A stretch of 64,000 nucleotides of DNA from Paeniglutamicibacter terrestris (GCF_012271785.1 NZ_JAAWVT010000002.1:62001-126000), one strand, 5' to 3'; shown: positions 23,348-32,728, counted from the first letter of the stretch. Numbers and translations: made by a program. The notes: generated by a model not told the origin, from the letters alone.

Positions 23348-23646
23348 GCGACTTCTCCAAGGCTCCGCACGACGTGGTCATTGCACCCGTCGTCTCGGAA
23401 AAGAGCTACGGTCTGATCGACGAAGGTAAGTACACCTTCCTCGTTGACCCGCGTTCAAACAAGACGGAAATCAAGAACGCCGTGGAAGCCATCTTCTCGG
23501 TCAAGGTTGATTCTGTAAACACCCTCAATCGTGCCGGCAAGCGCAAGCGCACCAAATTCGGATGGGGGACGCGCAAGGCTACTAAGCGTGCAATCGTCTC
23601 CCTGAAGGAAGGCTCGATTGACATCTTCGGCGGTCCGCTTTCTTAA
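23344..23646 (+). CDS. rplW: 50S ribosomal protein L23
   Basis: 100 residues. L23 sits at the tunnel exit and docks trigger factor and SRP. Conserved stretches are [32 protein letters not shown] and the Arg/Lys loop [22 protein letters not shown]. It overlaps rplD by four bases; rplB follows after 30 bases with GAGGAA as ribosome binding site. Confidence 0.98.
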   Translation: MSDFSKAPHDVVIAPVVSEKSYGLIDEGKYTFLVDPRSNKTEIKNAVEAIFSVKVDSVNTLNRAGKRKRTKFGWGTRKATKRAIVSLKEGSIDIFGGPLS

Positions 23647-23676
23647 GCGGAGACCACTTTAACGAGGAATTAAACT

Positions 23677-24516
23677 ATGGGAATCCGTAAATACAAGCCG
23701 ACTACCCCGGGCCTTCGCGGCTCGAGCGTAGCCGACTTTGCAGAAATCACGCGATCGACTCCGGAAAAGTCGTTGCTTCGCCCGTTGCACAAAACTGGCG
23801 GACGTAACAACACCGGTAAGATCACCACTCGTCACAAGGGTGGCGGACACAAGCGCCAGTACCGTCTGATCGACTTCCGTCGTCACGACAAGGACGGCGT
23901 GCCGGCGAAGGTCGCTCACATCGAGTATGACCCGAACCGTACTGCCCGCATTGCGCTTCTTCACTACATTGATGGAACCAAGCGTTACATCATTGCACCG
24001 AACAAGCTCGCCCAGGGCGATGCCATTGAAGCCGGCGCTAACGCCGACATCAAGCCTGGCAACAACCTTCCGTTGCGCAACATTCCAGTGGGTACTGTTA
24101 TCCACGCCGTGGAATTGCGTCCCGGTGGCGGTGCCAAGATGGCTCGTTCCGCAGGTGCGTCGGTTCAGCTGGTGGCCCGTGAGGGTCGCTTCGCTCAGCT
24201 GCGTTTGCCGTCCGGCGAAATCCGCAACGTTGACGTGCGCTGCCGCGCAACCGTCGGCGAGGTCGGAAACGCCGAGCAGTCGAACATCAACTGGGGAAAG
24301 GCCGGCCGTATGCGCTGGAAGGGCGTACGCCCGACCGTGCGTGGCGTTGCCATGAACCCTGTTGATCACCCGCATGGTGGTGGCGAAGGCAAGACGTCCG
24401 GTGGCCGTCACCCGGTCAACCCGAACGGCAAGCGCGAAGGACGCACTCGTCGTCCGAACAAGGACAGCGACAAGTTGATTGTCCGCCGTCGCCGTACCGG
24501 CAAGAACAAGCGATAG
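23677..24516 (+). CDS. rplB: 50S ribosomal protein L2
   Basis: 279 residues. L2 is needed for subunit joining and peptidyl transferase activity. N-terminus [15 protein letters not shown], the [15 protein letters not shown] block, and the C-terminal functional loop with [15 protein letters not shown], including the conserved His, then the basic tail. Start ATG 23677. Part of the S10 operon; rpsS follows after 12 bases. Confidence 0.98.
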   Translation: MGIRKYKPTTPGLRGSSVADFAEITRSTPEKSLLRPLHKTGGRNNTGKITTRHKGGGHKRQYRLIDFRRHDKDGVPAKVAHIEYDPNRTARIALLHYIDGTKRYIIAPNKLAQGDAIEAGANADIKPGNNLPLRNIPVGTVIHAVELRPGGGAKMARSAGASVQLVAREGRFAQLRLPSGEIRNVDVRCRATVGEVGNAEQSNINWGKAGRMRWKGVRPTVRGVAMNPVDHPHGGGEGKTSGGRHPVNPNGKREGRTRRPNKDSDKLIVRRRRTGKNKR

Positions 24517-24528
24517 GAGCCTGGAAAC

Positions 24529-24810
24529 ATGCCACGCAGCCTGAAGAAAGGCCCCTTCGTCGATCAGCACCTTTTTGTTAAGGTCGCTGCTGAGAACGAA
24601 AAGGGCACCAAGAACGTCATTAAGACGTGGTCCCGCCGTTCGATGATCATCCCCGACATGCTCGGGCACACGATCGCCGTACATGACGGACGTAAGCACA
24701 TCCCCGTGTTTGTAACCGAGTCGATGGTCGGGCACAAGCTCGGCGAGTTTAGCCCGACCCGGACGTTCCGCAGCCACGTGAAGGACGACAAGAAGGGCAA
24801 GCGCCGCTAA
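24529..24810 (+). CDS. rpsS: 30S ribosomal protein S19
   Basis: 93 residues beginning [15 protein letters not shown], the family signature, with [29 protein letters not shown] in two adjoining conserved blocks. S19 binds the 30S head with S13 and contacts the A-site finger of the 50S. ATG 24529 behind GGAGCC. 57 bases separate it from rplV. Confidence 0.98.
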   Translation: MPRSLKKGPFVDQHLFVKVAAENEKGTKNVIKTWSRRSMIIPDMLGHTIAVHDGRKHIPVFVTESMVGHKLGEFSPTRTFRSHVKDDKKGKRR

Positions 24811-24867
24811 CCCGCAAGGGTTCAGCGAGTGCTTAGCACTTCTTCGAGAGACGAGAGAAGGAAAGCA

Positions 24868-25230
24868 ATGGAAGCCAAGGCAATTGCGCGCCATATCCGC
24901 GTGACGCCTATGAAGGCCCGGCGCGTCGTCAACCTTGTTCGTGGCAAGCAGACGAACGAAGCACTGGCGATCCTGAAGTTTGCCCCACAGGCAGCTTCAG
25001 AGCCAGTGTTCAAGGTTGTAGCATCGGCAGTGGCTAACGCCCGTGCCGCCGCAGACCGCGAGGGTGTCGCGTTCAACGAAGACGAGCTGTTCATCAGCGA
25101 AGCGTTTGTTGACGAGGGTCCGACCATGAAGCGGTTCCAGCCGCGTGCTCAGGGTCGGGCATACCAAATCAAGAAGCGCACGAGCCACATCACTGTGGTC
25201 GTCGCAACCCCTAAGAAGGGTGGGGAATAA
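24868..25230 (+). CDS. rplV: 50S ribosomal protein L22
   Basis: 120 residues starting at ATG 24868 ([20 protein letters not shown]), with AAGGAAAG just upstream. The frame extends to 24829, but that extension is not conserved. L22 contributes a beta-hairpin to the exit tunnel, here [24 protein letters not shown] in two parts. Macrolide-type resistance insertions are absent from the hairpin. Two bases separate it from rpsC. Confidence 0.97.
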   Translation: MEAKAIARHIRVTPMKARRVVNLVRGKQTNEALAILKFAPQAASEPVFKVVASAVANARAAADREGVAFNEDELFISEAFVDEGPTMKRFQPRAQGRAYQIKKRTSHITVVVATPKKGGE

Positions 25231-25232
25231 CA

Positions 25233-26063
25233 ATGGGACAGAAGGTTAACCCGCATGGGTTCCGACTCGGTATCACTACCGACCATGTTTCGCACTGGTT
25301 CGCCGACAGCACCAAGGTCGGTCAGCGATACAAGGACTTCGTAAAAGAAGACATCCGTATCCGCGAACTAATGACTGTTGGCATGGAACGCGCCGGCATC
25401 GCTCGCGTGGAGATCGAACGTACCCGTGACCGTGTTCGTGTGGATATCCACACCGCACGTCCCGGCATCGTTATCGGTCGCCGCGGCGCCGAAGCCGATC
25501 GCATCCGTGGCGAGCTCGAAAAGCTCACCGGCAAGCAGGTTCAGCTGAACATCCTCGAGGTCAAGAACCCCGAGATCGAAGCTCAGCTTGTTGCCCAGGG
25601 TATTGCAGAGCAGCTTGCTTCACGTGTGGCTTTCCGCCGCGCAATGAAGAAGGCTATGCAGTCGGCAATGCGCGCTGGTGCCAAGGGCATCCGCGTTCAG
25701 TGCTCCGGTCGTCTTGGCGGTGCAGAAATGTCCCGCAAGGAGTTCTACCGCGAAGGCCGTGTGCCGTTGCACACCCTGCGTGCGAACATCGACTACGGCA
25801 AGTTCGAAGCCAAGACCACCTTCGGCCGCATTGGCGTGAAGGTTTGGATCTACAAGGGCGACGTAACTTCGAAGGAACTGGCAGCTCAGGCTGCAGCAGC
25901 TCCGGCCCGTGGCCGCGGCGATCGTCCGGGCGGACGTCCAGCTGGACGTCCCGAAGGTGGCGAACGCCGTCGTCGTAACGACCGCAACACTGCACCGGCA
26001 GCGGAAGCAGCTCCGGCTGCCGAGGCAGCTCCGGTTGCAGCCGCAGAAGGAGGACAGGCTTAA
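25233..26063 (+). CDS. rpsC: 30S ribosomal protein S3
   Basis: 276 residues, longer than the roughly 230 of E. coli. It has the N-terminal domain ([14 protein letters not shown]), a KH type II domain with [14 protein letters not shown], and the C-terminal S3 domain ending near TSKELAAQ. S3 lines the mRNA entry tunnel. The last 60 residues or so are a low-complexity extension: Arg/Gly-rich ([14 protein letters not shown]), then Ala/Pro/Glu repeats (APAAEAAP). Such tails are common in actinobacterial S3 and are probably disordered. The stop directly abuts the rplP start. Confidence 0.97.
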   Translation: MGQKVNPHGFRLGITTDHVSHWFADSTKVGQRYKDFVKEDIRIRELMTVGMERAGIARVEIERTRDRVRVDIHTARPGIVIGRRGAEADRIRGELEKLTGKQVQLNILEVKNPEIEAQLVAQGIAEQLASRVAFRRAMKKAMQSAMRAGAKGIRVQCSGRLGGAEMSRKEFYREGRVPLHTLRANIDYGKFEAKTTFGRIGVKVWIYKGDVTSKELAAQAAAAPARGRGDRPGGRPAGRPEGGERRRRNDRNTAPAAEAAPAAEAAPVAAAEGGQA

Positions 26064-26480
26064 ATGCTTATCCCACGCCGCGTAAAGTACCGTAAGCAGC
26101 ACCACCCCAAGCGGAGTGGCGCAGCATCGGGCGGTACCACGGTAGCCTTCGGTGAGTATGGTATCCAGGCCCTTACACCGGCCTACGTTACCAACCGCCA
26201 GATCGAGGCAGCTCGTATCGCCATGACCCGCCACATCAAGCGTGGTGGCAAGGTTTGGATTAACATCTATCCTGACCGTCCGCTGACGAAGAAGCCGGCC
26301 GAAACCCGCATGGGTTCCGGTAAGGGTTCTCCGGAATGGTGGGTCGCAAACGTCAAGCCGGGACGAGTTCTCTTTGAGATCTCCGGTGTTAGTGAAGAGG
26401 TAGCACGCGAGGCAATGCGCCTTGCAATCCACAAGCTGCCGTTGAAGGCACGCATTGTGCGTCGTGAGGGTGGTGAATAG
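26064..26480 (+). CDS. rplP: 50S ribosomal protein L16
   Basis: 138 residues, [19 protein letters not shown] at the start and [19 protein letters not shown] in the middle, both diagnostic. L16 organises the A-site region of the 50S and takes part in tRNA accommodation. No bases lie between the rpsC stop and this ATG. rpmC follows after two bases. Confidence 0.98.
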   Translation: MLIPRRVKYRKQHHPKRSGAASGGTTVAFGEYGIQALTPAYVTNRQIEAARIAMTRHIKRGGKVWINIYPDRPLTKKPAETRMGSGKGSPEWWVANVKPGRVLFEISGVSEEVAREAMRLAIHKLPLKARIVRREGGE

Positions 26481-26482
26481 GA

Positions 26483-26752
26483 ATGGCAATCGGATCTAAA
26501 GATCTAGCAACCGAAGCACTGGACGGCTTTGATAACGCCCGTCTGGTCGAGGAGCTCAAGAAGGCCAAGGAGGAGTTGTTCAACCTCCGTTTCCAGTCGG
26601 CCACCGGTCAGCTTGAATCGCATGGCAACTTGAAGTCTGTCAAGCGTGACATCGCTCGTATCTACACCGTTCTTCGCGAACGCGAGCTTGGCCTTCGTGC
26701 CGAGGTTGTAGTGCCGGTCGAAGAGACCAAGAAGAGCAAGGAAGCCAAGTAA
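26483..26752 (+). CDS. rpmC: 50S ribosomal protein L29
   Basis: 89 residues; the helical-hairpin core is about 65 residues ([18 protein letters not shown], then [14 protein letters not shown]), and a C-terminal tail ([15 protein letters not shown]) is added, as often in actinobacteria. L29 lies beside L23 at the tunnel exit. ATG 26483; the stop overlaps the rpsQ ATG by one base (TAATG). Confidence 0.96.
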   Translation: MAIGSKDLATEALDGFDNARLVEELKKAKEELFNLRFQSATGQLESHGNLKSVKRDIARIYTVLRERELGLRAEVVVPVEETKKSKEAK

Positions 26753-27039
26753 TGAGCGAGAAGGATAACGTCGTGGATGCAGCTGCAGAGCGCAACGACC
26801 GCAAGACCCTCCGTGGTTACGTGGTTTCCGACAAAATGCAGAAGACCATCGTCGTTGACGTAGAGGACCGTGTTAAGCACGCCCTTTACGGCAAGGTCAT
26901 GCGTCGCAACAAGAACGTCAAGGCTCACGACGAAGAGAACAGCGCCGGTATCGGCGACCTCGTTCTCATCGCCGAGACCCGCCCGCTGTCTGCTGACAAG
27001 CGCTGGCGCCTCGTGGAAATCCTCGAAAAGGCTAAGTAA
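26752..27039 (+). CDS. rpsQ: 30S ribosomal protein S17
   Basis: 95 residues. An N-terminal extension ([16 protein letters not shown]) precedes the OB-fold core [22 protein letters not shown], with the conserved Asn-Lys loop [14 protein letters not shown]17 binds early to the 16S 5' domain. Last gene of the S10 operon; a strong terminator follows 38 bases after the stop. Confidence 0.97.
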   Translation: MSEKDNVVDAAAERNDRKTLRGYVVSDKMQKTIVVDVEDRVKHALYGKVMRRNKNVKAHDEENSAGIGDLVLIAETRPLSADKRWRLVEILEKAK

Positions 27040-27076
27040 GCTCTTTCGCTGGTTTTCACTCTGACGTGAACCAAAC

Positions 27077-27128
27077 AAAACACCCCCGGAACCGCTGGAT
27101 TTATCCAGTCGGCCTCCGGGGGTGTTTT
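27077..27128 (+). terminator. Terminator of the S10 operon
   Basis: A 14-bp perfect outer stem, 27077-27090 with 27115-27128, including flanking A4 and T4, with a second hairpin CTGGAT-TT-ATCCAG (27095-27108) at its tip. Because both flanks are A/T runs it could work in both directions. Confidence 0.9.
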
Positions 27129-27222
27129 GCGTTGGCGAGAGTTCCCAGGGGTAGTGTGTAGGTTTCGGTTGTGACAGAGACACAGAGAACCGGAAAACTA
27201 TCACGGTGTGGCGGGGGAGTAG

Positions 27223-28185
27223 ATGAGAAGTCGGCGGAGCGGAGCACGAAGCACCCCGGCCCTTGCCCTCGTGGCAGTTCTGGGTGCCGCGCTGGCCATG
27301 CTGCCGCACGTGAGAGTCGTGAGCCCACCCGTCGTTGCGATGGCGCAAGCGGTGCTTCCCATACTGCTTATTGGTGCTCTGGTGTTGTCCCTGATCTTGT
27401 GTCTGCGCCGGGCCTTTATCGCTGCTGCCATCTTGTTAGTCTTCGGTGGCCTGGCGCTGCTACCCCTGTTGCCTCAGGCTCCGGCACGTGACTGTTCGGA
27501 CGCTGCGCAGCTCAGCGTACTCTCACTGAATGCTGGACGAGGTAACGCCGAGGTCAGGGACCTGGCCGAAGCCATCAGAAAGACAGATCCCACGGTGCTC
27601 GTTCTGGTGGAAACCAGCGAGCCCATGATCGAGGCACTCAAGGCCGAACTCGTTCGCGGAGCCTATCGCTATCGAACCGAGTCCGTAGTTTTTGGCGGGA
27701 GCGTTGATACCGTCATTCTCTCCACGTTCCCACTGAGCCAAGAGCCAGATGCCGTGAGCCAAGTCGAGGGTGCCCTCTTTGATGCACCGGTGGCGCTGAT
27801 CCAGCACCCCGATCTCGGCCCACTTCGGATTGCCGGCATTCACCCCATACCTCCAACACATGGCGCCACGTCATGGGCCGCCACGCTGCATGGCATTGAT
27901 GCGTGGCAACTGCGCCAAGACGCAACCCCGTTGATCCTGGCGGGGGACTTCAACGCCACCCGCGCACATCCACAATTCAGGGAACTGGCGGACCACTTTC
28001 AAGATGCGGTGCCGTTGTTGGGTCCGCTTCCCGCGGGCACCTGGCCGGCCGACATCGCCATTCCTGCCATGGTGCGCATTGACCACATATTGGTTCGAGG
28101 TTTCGCCCCCACTGAAGCGACGCGAATCGACGTGTCTGGTACGGATCACCACGGCATCGTTGCCCGACTAGCGGTATGTCGCTGA
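27223..28185 (+). CDS. Membrane-anchored endonuclease/exonuclease/phosphatase-fold protein
   Basis: 320 residues. Three N-terminal membrane helices (about residues 12-30, 38-62 and 65-85) are followed by an EEP (DNase I-like) domain. Its catalytic landmarks are all present: LSLNAGRG (Asn of motif 1), VLVETSE (metal-binding Glu), the GDFNA motif (Asp/Asn), RIDHILV and a final TDHHGIVA (Asp-His pair). The domain would face outside, as in YafD-like proteins. The substrate could be a nucleic acid, a phospholipid or an inositol phosphate. ATG 27223 has GGGGGAG upstream. It stands alone between the S10 terminator and the spc leader. Confidence 0.85.
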   Translation: MRSRRSGARSTPALALVAVLGAALAMLPHVRVVSPPVVAMAQAVLPILLIGALVLSLILCLRRAFIAAAILLVFGGLALLPLLPQAPARDCSDAAQLSVLSLNAGRGNAEVRDLAEAIRKTDPTVLVLVETSEPMIEALKAELVRGAYRYRTESVVFGGSVDTVILSTFPLSQEPDAVSQVEGALFDAPVALIQHPDLGPLRIAGIHPIPPTHGATSWAATLHGIDAWQLRQDATPLILAGDFNATRAHPQFRELADHFQDAVPLLGPLPAGTWPADIAIPAMVRIDHILVRGFAPTEATRIDVSGTDHHGIVARLAVCR

Positions 28186-28251
28186 GCGTGTGATGCGCAT
28201 GATTCTGGGCCAAATGTGACCAAGCACCACGAACATGGCACTACCACAGGG

Positions 28252-28281
28252 TTTCGGGATCCCGCATTCTTGCGGTAGACT
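28252..28281 (+). promoter_or_regulatory. Candidate promoter of the spc operon
   Basis: TTTCGG (28252-28257), 18-base spacer, TAGACT (28276-28281). The -10 equals that of tuf. Transcription would start near 28288, leaving a leader of about 255 bases before rplN. Confidence 0.5.
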
Positions 28282-28317
28282 TTATTTTCTGTGCGCGTTA
28301 TGTATGGGGACTATCCA

Positions 28318-28355
28318 CCTCCTGCATCACGCATAGTGCAGCCGGAGGGTTTTTT
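28318..28355 (+). terminator. Hairpin with U6 in the spc leader (attenuator or upstream terminator)
   Basis: CCTCCTGCA (28318-28326) pairs with TGCA (28337-28340) and, past a GCC bulge, GGAGG (28344-28348); a G and then six T (28350-28355) follow. If the promoter at 28252 is real, this is an attenuator about 65 bases into the leader. If not, it may simply end the upstream gene. Confidence 0.5.
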
Positions 28356-28544
28356 ACGGGCCCAGAAGGTTGTGCGGCATAGCTCTGAGCCTAAGCCTCG
28401 GCCCTGCTTCCCCAGCATCATGTTATTGCGCATTCGTGTGTTGTGAACATTGTGTTTGGAGGTGGGGGTAAGCAGAAGCTGAGATGGACCATATCCGTTC
28501 CGCAAGGCTCCCTAGGAGAACCAGCGAGACGACAGGAGTAAAAA

Positions 28545-28913
28545 GTGATTCAGCAGGAATCGCGACTGAAGGTTGCCGACAACACCGGTGCTAAGGAAAT
28601 CCTTACCATTCGTGTTCTCGGTGGCTCTGGCCGTCGCTATGCAGGCATCGGCGACGTAATCGTCGCCACCGTCAAGGATGCAATCCCGGGCGGAAACGTA
28701 AAGAAGGGTGACGTCGTCAAGGCTGTCATCGTTCGCACCAAGAAGGAACGTCGACGCGTCGACGGTTCTTACATCAAGTTCGACGAGAACGCAGCTGTCA
28801 TCCTTAAGGCTGACGGTGAGCCCCGCGGTACCCGTATTTTCGGTCCGGTGGGTCGTGAACTTCGCGATAAGAAGTTCATGAAGATCGTTTCCCTGGCTCC
28901 GGAGGTACTGTAA
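28545..28913 (+). CDS. rplN: 50S ribosomal protein L14
   Basis: 122 residues, the exact family length. [18 protein letters not shown] is the signature start, with [15 protein letters not shown] and the C-terminal [14 protein letters not shown] end ([10 protein letters not shown]). L14 lies at the subunit interface. GTG start at 28545 is supported by AGGAG. First gene of the spc operon; rplX follows after two bases. Confidence 0.98.
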   Translation: MIQQESRLKVADNTGAKEILTIRVLGGSGRRYAGIGDVIVATVKDAIPGGNVKKGDVVKAVIVRTKKERRRVDGSYIKFDENAAVILKADGEPRGTRIFGPVGRELRDKKFMKIVSLAPEVL

Positions 28914-28915
28914 CC

Positions 28916-29260
28916 ATGGGTGCAAAGATTAAGAAGGGTGACCTCGTTCAGGTCATCACCGGTTCCGACCGCAACAAGCAGGGCAAGGTGCTGAAGGTTT
29001 TCCCCGCAGCACAGCGCGTTCTTGTTGAGGGCGTTAACCGCGTCACCAAGCACACCAAGGCTGGTCAGACCGAGCGTGGCACCACGACGGGTGGTATTGA
29101 GGTCGTTGAGGCCCCGATGCACATCTCGAATGTTGCGATCGTTGACCCGGAAACCAAGAAGCCGACTCGCGTTGGCTTCCGCGAGGAAACCGTGGAGAAG
29201 AACGGCGTGTCCAAGACCGTCCGTGTTCGTTTCTCCAAGTCTTCCGGAAAGGCACTGTAA
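28916..29260 (+). CDS. rplX: 50S ribosomal protein L24
   Basis: 114 residues. KOW-motif protein ([24 protein letters not shown] across residues 5-28) that starts 50S assembly. Conserved [13 protein letters not shown] and IHVSNV-type segment ([19 protein letters not shown]). ATG 28916; its stop overlaps the rplE ATG by one base. Confidence 0.97.
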   Translation: MGAKIKKGDLVQVITGSDRNKQGKVLKVFPAAQRVLVEGVNRVTKHTKAGQTERGTTTGGIEVVEAPMHISNVAIVDPETKKPTRVGFREETVEKNGVSKTVRVRFSKSSGKAL

Positions 29261-29829
29261 TGACTGAAGCAGCTGTGAACATCCAGCCACGCCTGAAGGC
29301 CAAGTACAACGCCGAAATCCGCGAAACCTTGAAGAGCGAATTCAACTACTCAAACCCGATGCAGGTTCCGGGCTTGGTAAAGGTAGTTGTGAACATGGGT
29401 GTCGGCGAAGCCGCCAAAGACTCCAAGCTCATCGAAGGCGCAGTTCGCGACCTCACCGCCATCACCGGCCAGAAGCCGTTGGTAACCAAGGCACGCAAGT
29501 CGATCGCACAGTTCAAACTGCGCGAAGGCATGCCGATTGGTACCCACGCTACTCTGCGCGGAGATCGCATGTGGGAATTCGTGGACCGTTTGGTTACGCT
29601 GGCTCTGCCGCGTATCCGTGACTTCCGTGGCCTGAGCCCGAAGCAGTTCGACGGCAACGGCAACTACACCTTCGGTCTCACGGAACAGTCCATGTTCCAC
29701 GAAATCGATGTTGATTCCATTGACCGCGTACGCGGCATGGACATCACAGTAGTGACCACCGCGAAGACCGACGACGAAGGTCGTGCCTTGCTTAAGGCAC
29801 TGGGCTTCCCGTTCAAGACCGCCAACTAG
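29260..29829 (+). CDS. rplE: 50S ribosomal protein L5
   Basis: 189 residues. Binds 5S rRNA and forms an intersubunit bridge with S13. Conserved [45 protein letters not shown] and [22 protein letters not shown] 29260 overlaps the rplX stop. In most bacteria rpsN (S14) follows; here the 62 bases to rpsH hold only a hairpin. Confidence 0.98.
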   Translation: MTEAAVNIQPRLKAKYNAEIRETLKSEFNYSNPMQVPGLVKVVVNMGVGEAAKDSKLIEGAVRDLTAITGQKPLVTKARKSIAQFKLREGMPIGTHATLRGDRMWEFVDRLVTLALPRIRDFRGLSPKQFDGNGNYTFGLTEQSMFHEIDVDSIDRVRGMDITVVTTAKTDDEGRALLKALGFPFKTAN

Positions 29830-29834
29830 ATCAA

Positions 29835-29870
29835 CTACGTTACAGGTCCGCGCTTGCGCGGAAACCGTAG
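29835..29870 (+). other. Stem-loop where rpsN is usually found
   Basis: TCCGCG (29847-29852), CTTG loop, CGCGGA (29857-29862), with an outer pairing CTACG (29835-29839) and CGTAG (29866-29870). It fills most of the rplE-rpsH gap. No U-tract. Confidence 0.5.
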
Positions 29871-29891
29871 CGAGGAAGGGCAGAAGCCCAC

Positions 29892-30290
29892 ATGACAATG
29901 ACAGATCCTGTCGCAGATATGCTGACTCGTCTGCGCAACGCCAACTCGGCTTACCACGACACGGTTTCCATGCCGTCGAGCAAGCTCAAGGTACGCGTTG
30001 CCCAGATCCTGAAGGAACAGGGCTACATTGCCTCGTTCGTTGAGGAAGCAGCAGAGGTCGGCAAAAAGCTGACCATCACCCTGAAGTTCGGCCCGAGCCG
30101 CGAGCGTTCAATCGCTGGCGTTCGCCGTATTTCAAAGCCGGGCCTGCGTGTATACGCAAAGTCCACCAACTTGCCGCACGTCCTTGGTGGACTCGGCATT
30201 GCAATCTTGTCCACGTCCTCCGGTCTGCTTACTGACCGCCAGGCAGCCAAGAAGGGTGTAGGTGGGGAAGTCCTCGCCTACGTCTGGTAA
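29892..30290 (+). CDS. rpsH: 30S ribosomal protein S8
   Basis: 132 residues. [18 protein letters not shown] at the N-terminus and the C-terminal [22 protein letters not shown] signature in two conserved parts. S8 organises the 16S central domain; in E. coli it also represses the spc operon by binding rplE mRNA. ATG 29892, with AGGAAGGG about 15 bases upstream. rplF follows after 21 bases. Confidence 0.98.
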   Translation: MTMTDPVADMLTRLRNANSAYHDTVSMPSSKLKVRVAQILKEQGYIASFVEEAAEVGKKLTITLKFGPSRERSIAGVRRISKPGLRVYAKSTNLPHVLGGLGIAILSTSSGLLTDRQAAKKGVGGEVLAYVW

Positions 30291-30311
30291 CGGGAAAGGG
30301 AGAAAGAAACC

Positions 30312-30848
30312 ATGTCACGTATTGGACGTCTTCCGATCACTGTTCCTGCCGGCGTTGAGCTCAAGATTGATGGCGACGTTGTCGCTGTCAAGGGCGCCAA
30401 GGGCGAACTGAACATCACCGTAGCAAGCCCGATCACTGTTGCTCTCGAAGAGAACACTGTGACCGTGTCACGCCCGAACGACGAGCGCGATTCGCGTTCG
30501 TTGCACGGCTTGACCCGTACCCTGATCGAAAACATGATCATCGGTGTCACCGCAGGCTACGAAAAGAAGCTCGAAATCCACGGTACCGGTTACCGCGTTG
30601 CAGCGAAGGGCACGAACCTCGAGTTCGCTCTTGGCTACTCGCACCCGGTTGTTGTCTCCGCTCCTGAGGGCATTGCCTTCACGGTTGAGGGTAACAACAA
30701 GATCACCGTTTCGGGTATCAACAAGCAGCAGGTTGGCGAAGTTTCCGCCAACATCCGCAGCCTCCGCAAGCCTGACCCGTACAAGGGCAAGGGTGTTCGG
30801 TACGCTGGCGAAATCATCCGCCGCAAGGTCGGAAAGGCTGGTAAGTAA
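30312..30848 (+). CDS. rplF: 50S ribosomal protein L6
   Basis: 178 residues with two similar alpha/beta domains: [16 protein letters not shown] at the start and the second-domain signature [19 protein letters not shown] near the end. L6 lies at the base of the L7/L12 stalk. ATG 30312 behind AAAGGGAGAAAG. rplR follows after two bases. Confidence 0.98.
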   Translation: MSRIGRLPITVPAGVELKIDGDVVAVKGAKGELNITVASPITVALEENTVTVSRPNDERDSRSLHGLTRTLIENMIIGVTAGYEKKLEIHGTGYRVAAKGTNLEFALGYSHPVVVSAPEGIAFTVEGNNKITVSGINKQQVGEVSANIRSLRKPDPYKGKGVRYAGEIIRRKVGKAGK

Positions 30849-30850
30849 CC

Positions 30851-31222
30851 ATGGCTCTCGGAATCAAGGGTAAGAGTAAGGCAGCCGCACGCGGCCGTCG
30901 TCACCTGCGTGTTCGTAAGCGCATCACCGGCACCGAGGTGCGTCCGCGCCTGGTCGTCAACCGCTCGGCACGACACATCTTCGTTCAGGTCGTTGACGAC
31001 AGCAAGGGCATCACCGTTGCTTACGCGTCGACGATGGAAGCCGATCTTCGTGGCTTCGACGGCGACAAGTCCGCCAAGGCTAAGCGCGTTGGTGAGCTCG
31101 TTGCCGAGCGCGCCAAGGCTGCAGGCATCGAGTCCGTGGTCTTCGACCGCGGCGGTAACAGGTACCACGGTCGCGTGGCTGCTGTTGCTGATGGTGCACG
31201 CGAAGGTGGGCTGGCACTGTGA
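30851..31222 (+). CDS. rplR: 50S ribosomal protein L18
   Basis: 123 residues. 5S rRNA-binding protein with [19 protein letters not shown] at the N-terminus, [11 protein letters not shown] and the C-terminal [26 protein letters not shown] signature in adjoining conserved blocks. Its stop overlaps the GTG start of rpsE by four bases (GTGA), so S5 translation is probably coupled. Confidence 0.98.
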   Translation: MALGIKGKSKAAARGRRHLRVRKRITGTEVRPRLVVNRSARHIFVQVVDDSKGITVAYASTMEADLRGFDGDKSAKAKRVGELVAERAKAAGIESVVFDRGGNRYHGRVAAVADGAREGGLAL

Positions 31223-31926
31223 GCGAAGCAACTAACAAGAAGGAAACTCAGGTGTCTGAAGCTACTGAGGCAGCCTCGGCTGCTCCTGCCGCTGACAAGG
31301 CTGGCGCTGCTCGCGGCGAAGGCCGTGGACGTGGCGGCGAAGGCCGTGGACGTGGCGAGGGTCGTGGCCGTGGCCGCGATTCGAAGGACAGCCGCAACGA
31401 AGACAAGGACAAGTTCCTTGAGCGCGTTGTAGCTATCAACCGCGTATCCAAGGTCGTCAAGGGTGGTCGTCGCTTCAGCTTCACCGCTCTCGTCGTCGTT
31501 GGCGATGGCAACGGTCTCGTTGGCGTCGGCTACGGCAAGGCCAAGGAAGTTCCGGCAGCAATCGCTAAGGGCGTTGAAGAAGCCAAGAAGTCCTTCTTCC
31601 GCGTTCCGCGCATCGGCACCACCATCCCGCACCTGGTGCAGGGTGAAGCCGCTGCAGGCGTTGTCCTGCTTCGTCCGGCATCGCCGGGTACCGGCGTTAT
31701 CGCCGGCGGTCCGGTTCGCGCCGTACTGGAATGCGCTGGCATCCAAGATGTTCTGTCGAAGTCCATGGGCTCGACCAACCAGATCAACATTGTTCGCGGC
31801 ACCGTTGCAGCACTGAAGGCTCTTGAAGAGCCTGCAGCAGTTGCAGCCCGCCGTGGTCTGCCGTTGGACGAAGTTGTGTCGCCTCAGATGCTTCGCAACA
31901 TCCAAAACCAGAAGGCAGGTGCGTAA
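31219..31926 (+). CDS. rpsE: 30S ribosomal protein S5 with long Arg/Gly-rich N-terminus
   Basis: 235 residues, against about 167 in E. coli. The core (from about residue 65) has [21 protein letters not shown], the double-stranded RNA-binding fold and [15 protein letters not shown]; sites of spectinomycin resistance lie in the KVVKGGRR loop, which is wild type. Ahead of it is an Ala-rich segment and an Arg-Gly-Glu repeat tract (residues 33-55, units such as RGEGRGRG). GTG 31219 overlaps rplR; a second in-frame GTG at 31252 could be the real start. S5 shapes the mRNA entry and decoding fidelity. Confidence 0.96.
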   Translation: MSEATNKKETQVSEATEAASAAPAADKAGAARGEGRGRGGEGRGRGEGRGRGRDSKDSRNEDKDKFLERVVAINRVSKVVKGGRRFSFTALVVVGDGNGLVGVGYGKAKEVPAAIAKGVEEAKKSFFRVPRIGTTIPHLVQGEAAAGVVLLRPASPGTGVIAGGPVRAVLECAGIQDVLSKSMGSTNQINIVRGTVAALKALEEPAAVAARRGLPLDEVVSPQMLRNIQNQKAGA

Positions 31927-31928
31927 TA

Positions 31929-32135
31929 GTGGCGAAGAACTTTGTCCCTAGCGACGCTAAGCTGGCAATCACCCAGATCAAGTCCACCATTGGTGGCAAG
32001 CAGAACCAGCGCGATACCCTTCGCTCGCTCGGCCTGAAGCGCATCGGACACACCGTGTTCCGTACCGCCGATGCCGTGACCGTTGGCATGATCAACACGG
32101 TTCCGCACCTCGTAAAGGTTGAGGAGGCGAAGTAA
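31929..32135 (+). CDS. rpmD: 50S ribosomal protein L30
   Basis: 68 residues. [29 protein letters not shown] is the L30 signature, spread over residues 10-39, and HTVFR with a hydrophobic C-terminus completes the small fold. GTG start at 31929, two bases after the rpsE stop; rplO begins two bases after its own stop. Bacterial L30 is peripheral on the 50S. Confidence 0.97.
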   Translation: MAKNFVPSDAKLAITQIKSTIGGKQNQRDTLRSLGLKRIGHTVFRTADAVTVGMINTVPHLVKVEEAK

Positions 32136-32137
32136 TC

Positions 32138-32593
32138 ATGGCTGAAAAAGAAAACGCACTGAAGGTACACCACCTGCGTCCAGCCGAAGGTTCCAAGAAA
32201 GCCAAGACTCGTGTGGGTCGTGGCGAAGGTTCCAAGGGTAAGACCGCTGGTCGCGGTATGAAGGGCACCAAGGCGCGCTACCAGGTCAAGGCCGGCTTCG
32301 CCGGTGGCCAGTTGCCGCTGCACATGCGCCTTCCGAAGCTTCGCGGCTTCAAGAACCCGTTCCGCGTCGAGTTCCAGGTTGTAAACCTGGACAAGATCTC
32401 GGAACTGTTCCCCGAGGGTGGCGACGTCACCGTTGAGGCACTGATCGCGAAGGGTGCAGTTCGCAAGAACGAGCCCGTCAAGGTCCTTGGTTCCGGCGAA
32501 CTGACCGTCAAGGTCGATGTCAAGGTCAACGCCTTCTCATCCTCCGCAGCGGAAAAGATCGTCGCAGCCGGCGGTTCTGCAGTAGAGCTCTAA
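32138..32593 (+). CDS. rplO: 50S ribosomal protein L15
   Basis: 151 residues. N-terminal [36 protein letters not shown] is the basic extended region that threads into 23S rRNA; the C-terminal domain has [18 protein letters not shown]. Last gene of the spc operon in this organism, because a strong terminator separates it from secY. Confidence 0.97.
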   Translation: MAEKENALKVHHLRPAEGSKKAKTRVGRGEGSKGKTAGRGMKGTKARYQVKAGFAGGQLPLHMRLPKLRGFKNPFRVEFQVVNLDKISELFPEGGDVTVEALIAKGAVRKNEPVKVLGSGELTVKVDVKVNAFSSSAAEKIVAAGGSAVEL

Positions 32594-32620
32594 GCTAGTT
32601 GGTCTTTTGATCATCTAGTG

Positions 32621-32675
32621 AAAAGGGGTGGACCCGGTGAATTCGCTTAGCGGATTCACCGGGGACACCCCTTTT
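32621..32675 (+). terminator. Terminator between rplO and secY
   Basis: AAAAGGGGTG (32621-32630) pairs with CACCCC and TTTT (32666-32675), and inside it CCCGGTGAAT (32633-32642) pairs with ATTCACCGGG (32654-32663), tipped by CGC-TTA-GCG. About 23 base pairs in total, ending in five T. Confidence 0.93.
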
Positions 32676-32703
32676 TCTTTCCGCGTAAACTTCTTGTATT
32701 CGT

Positions 32704-32728
32704 CGCGGATTCTTTCATGGAATCCGCG
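32704..32728. repeat. Perfect inverted repeat upstream of secY
   Basis: CGCGGATTC (32704-32712) and GAATCCGCG (32720-32728), 7-base loop. It lies upstream of the secY promoter candidate. It could be an operator or a minus-strand hairpin; the sequence does not decide. Confidence 0.45.

Larger units (their letters stand above)
28186..28544. other. spc operon upstream region
   Basis: 359 bases without a gene. Besides the promoter and hairpin listed separately I see a G-rich stretch GGAGGTGGGGG near 28459-28469 and the rplN ribosome binding site AGGAG at 28535-28539. Confidence 0.4.
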
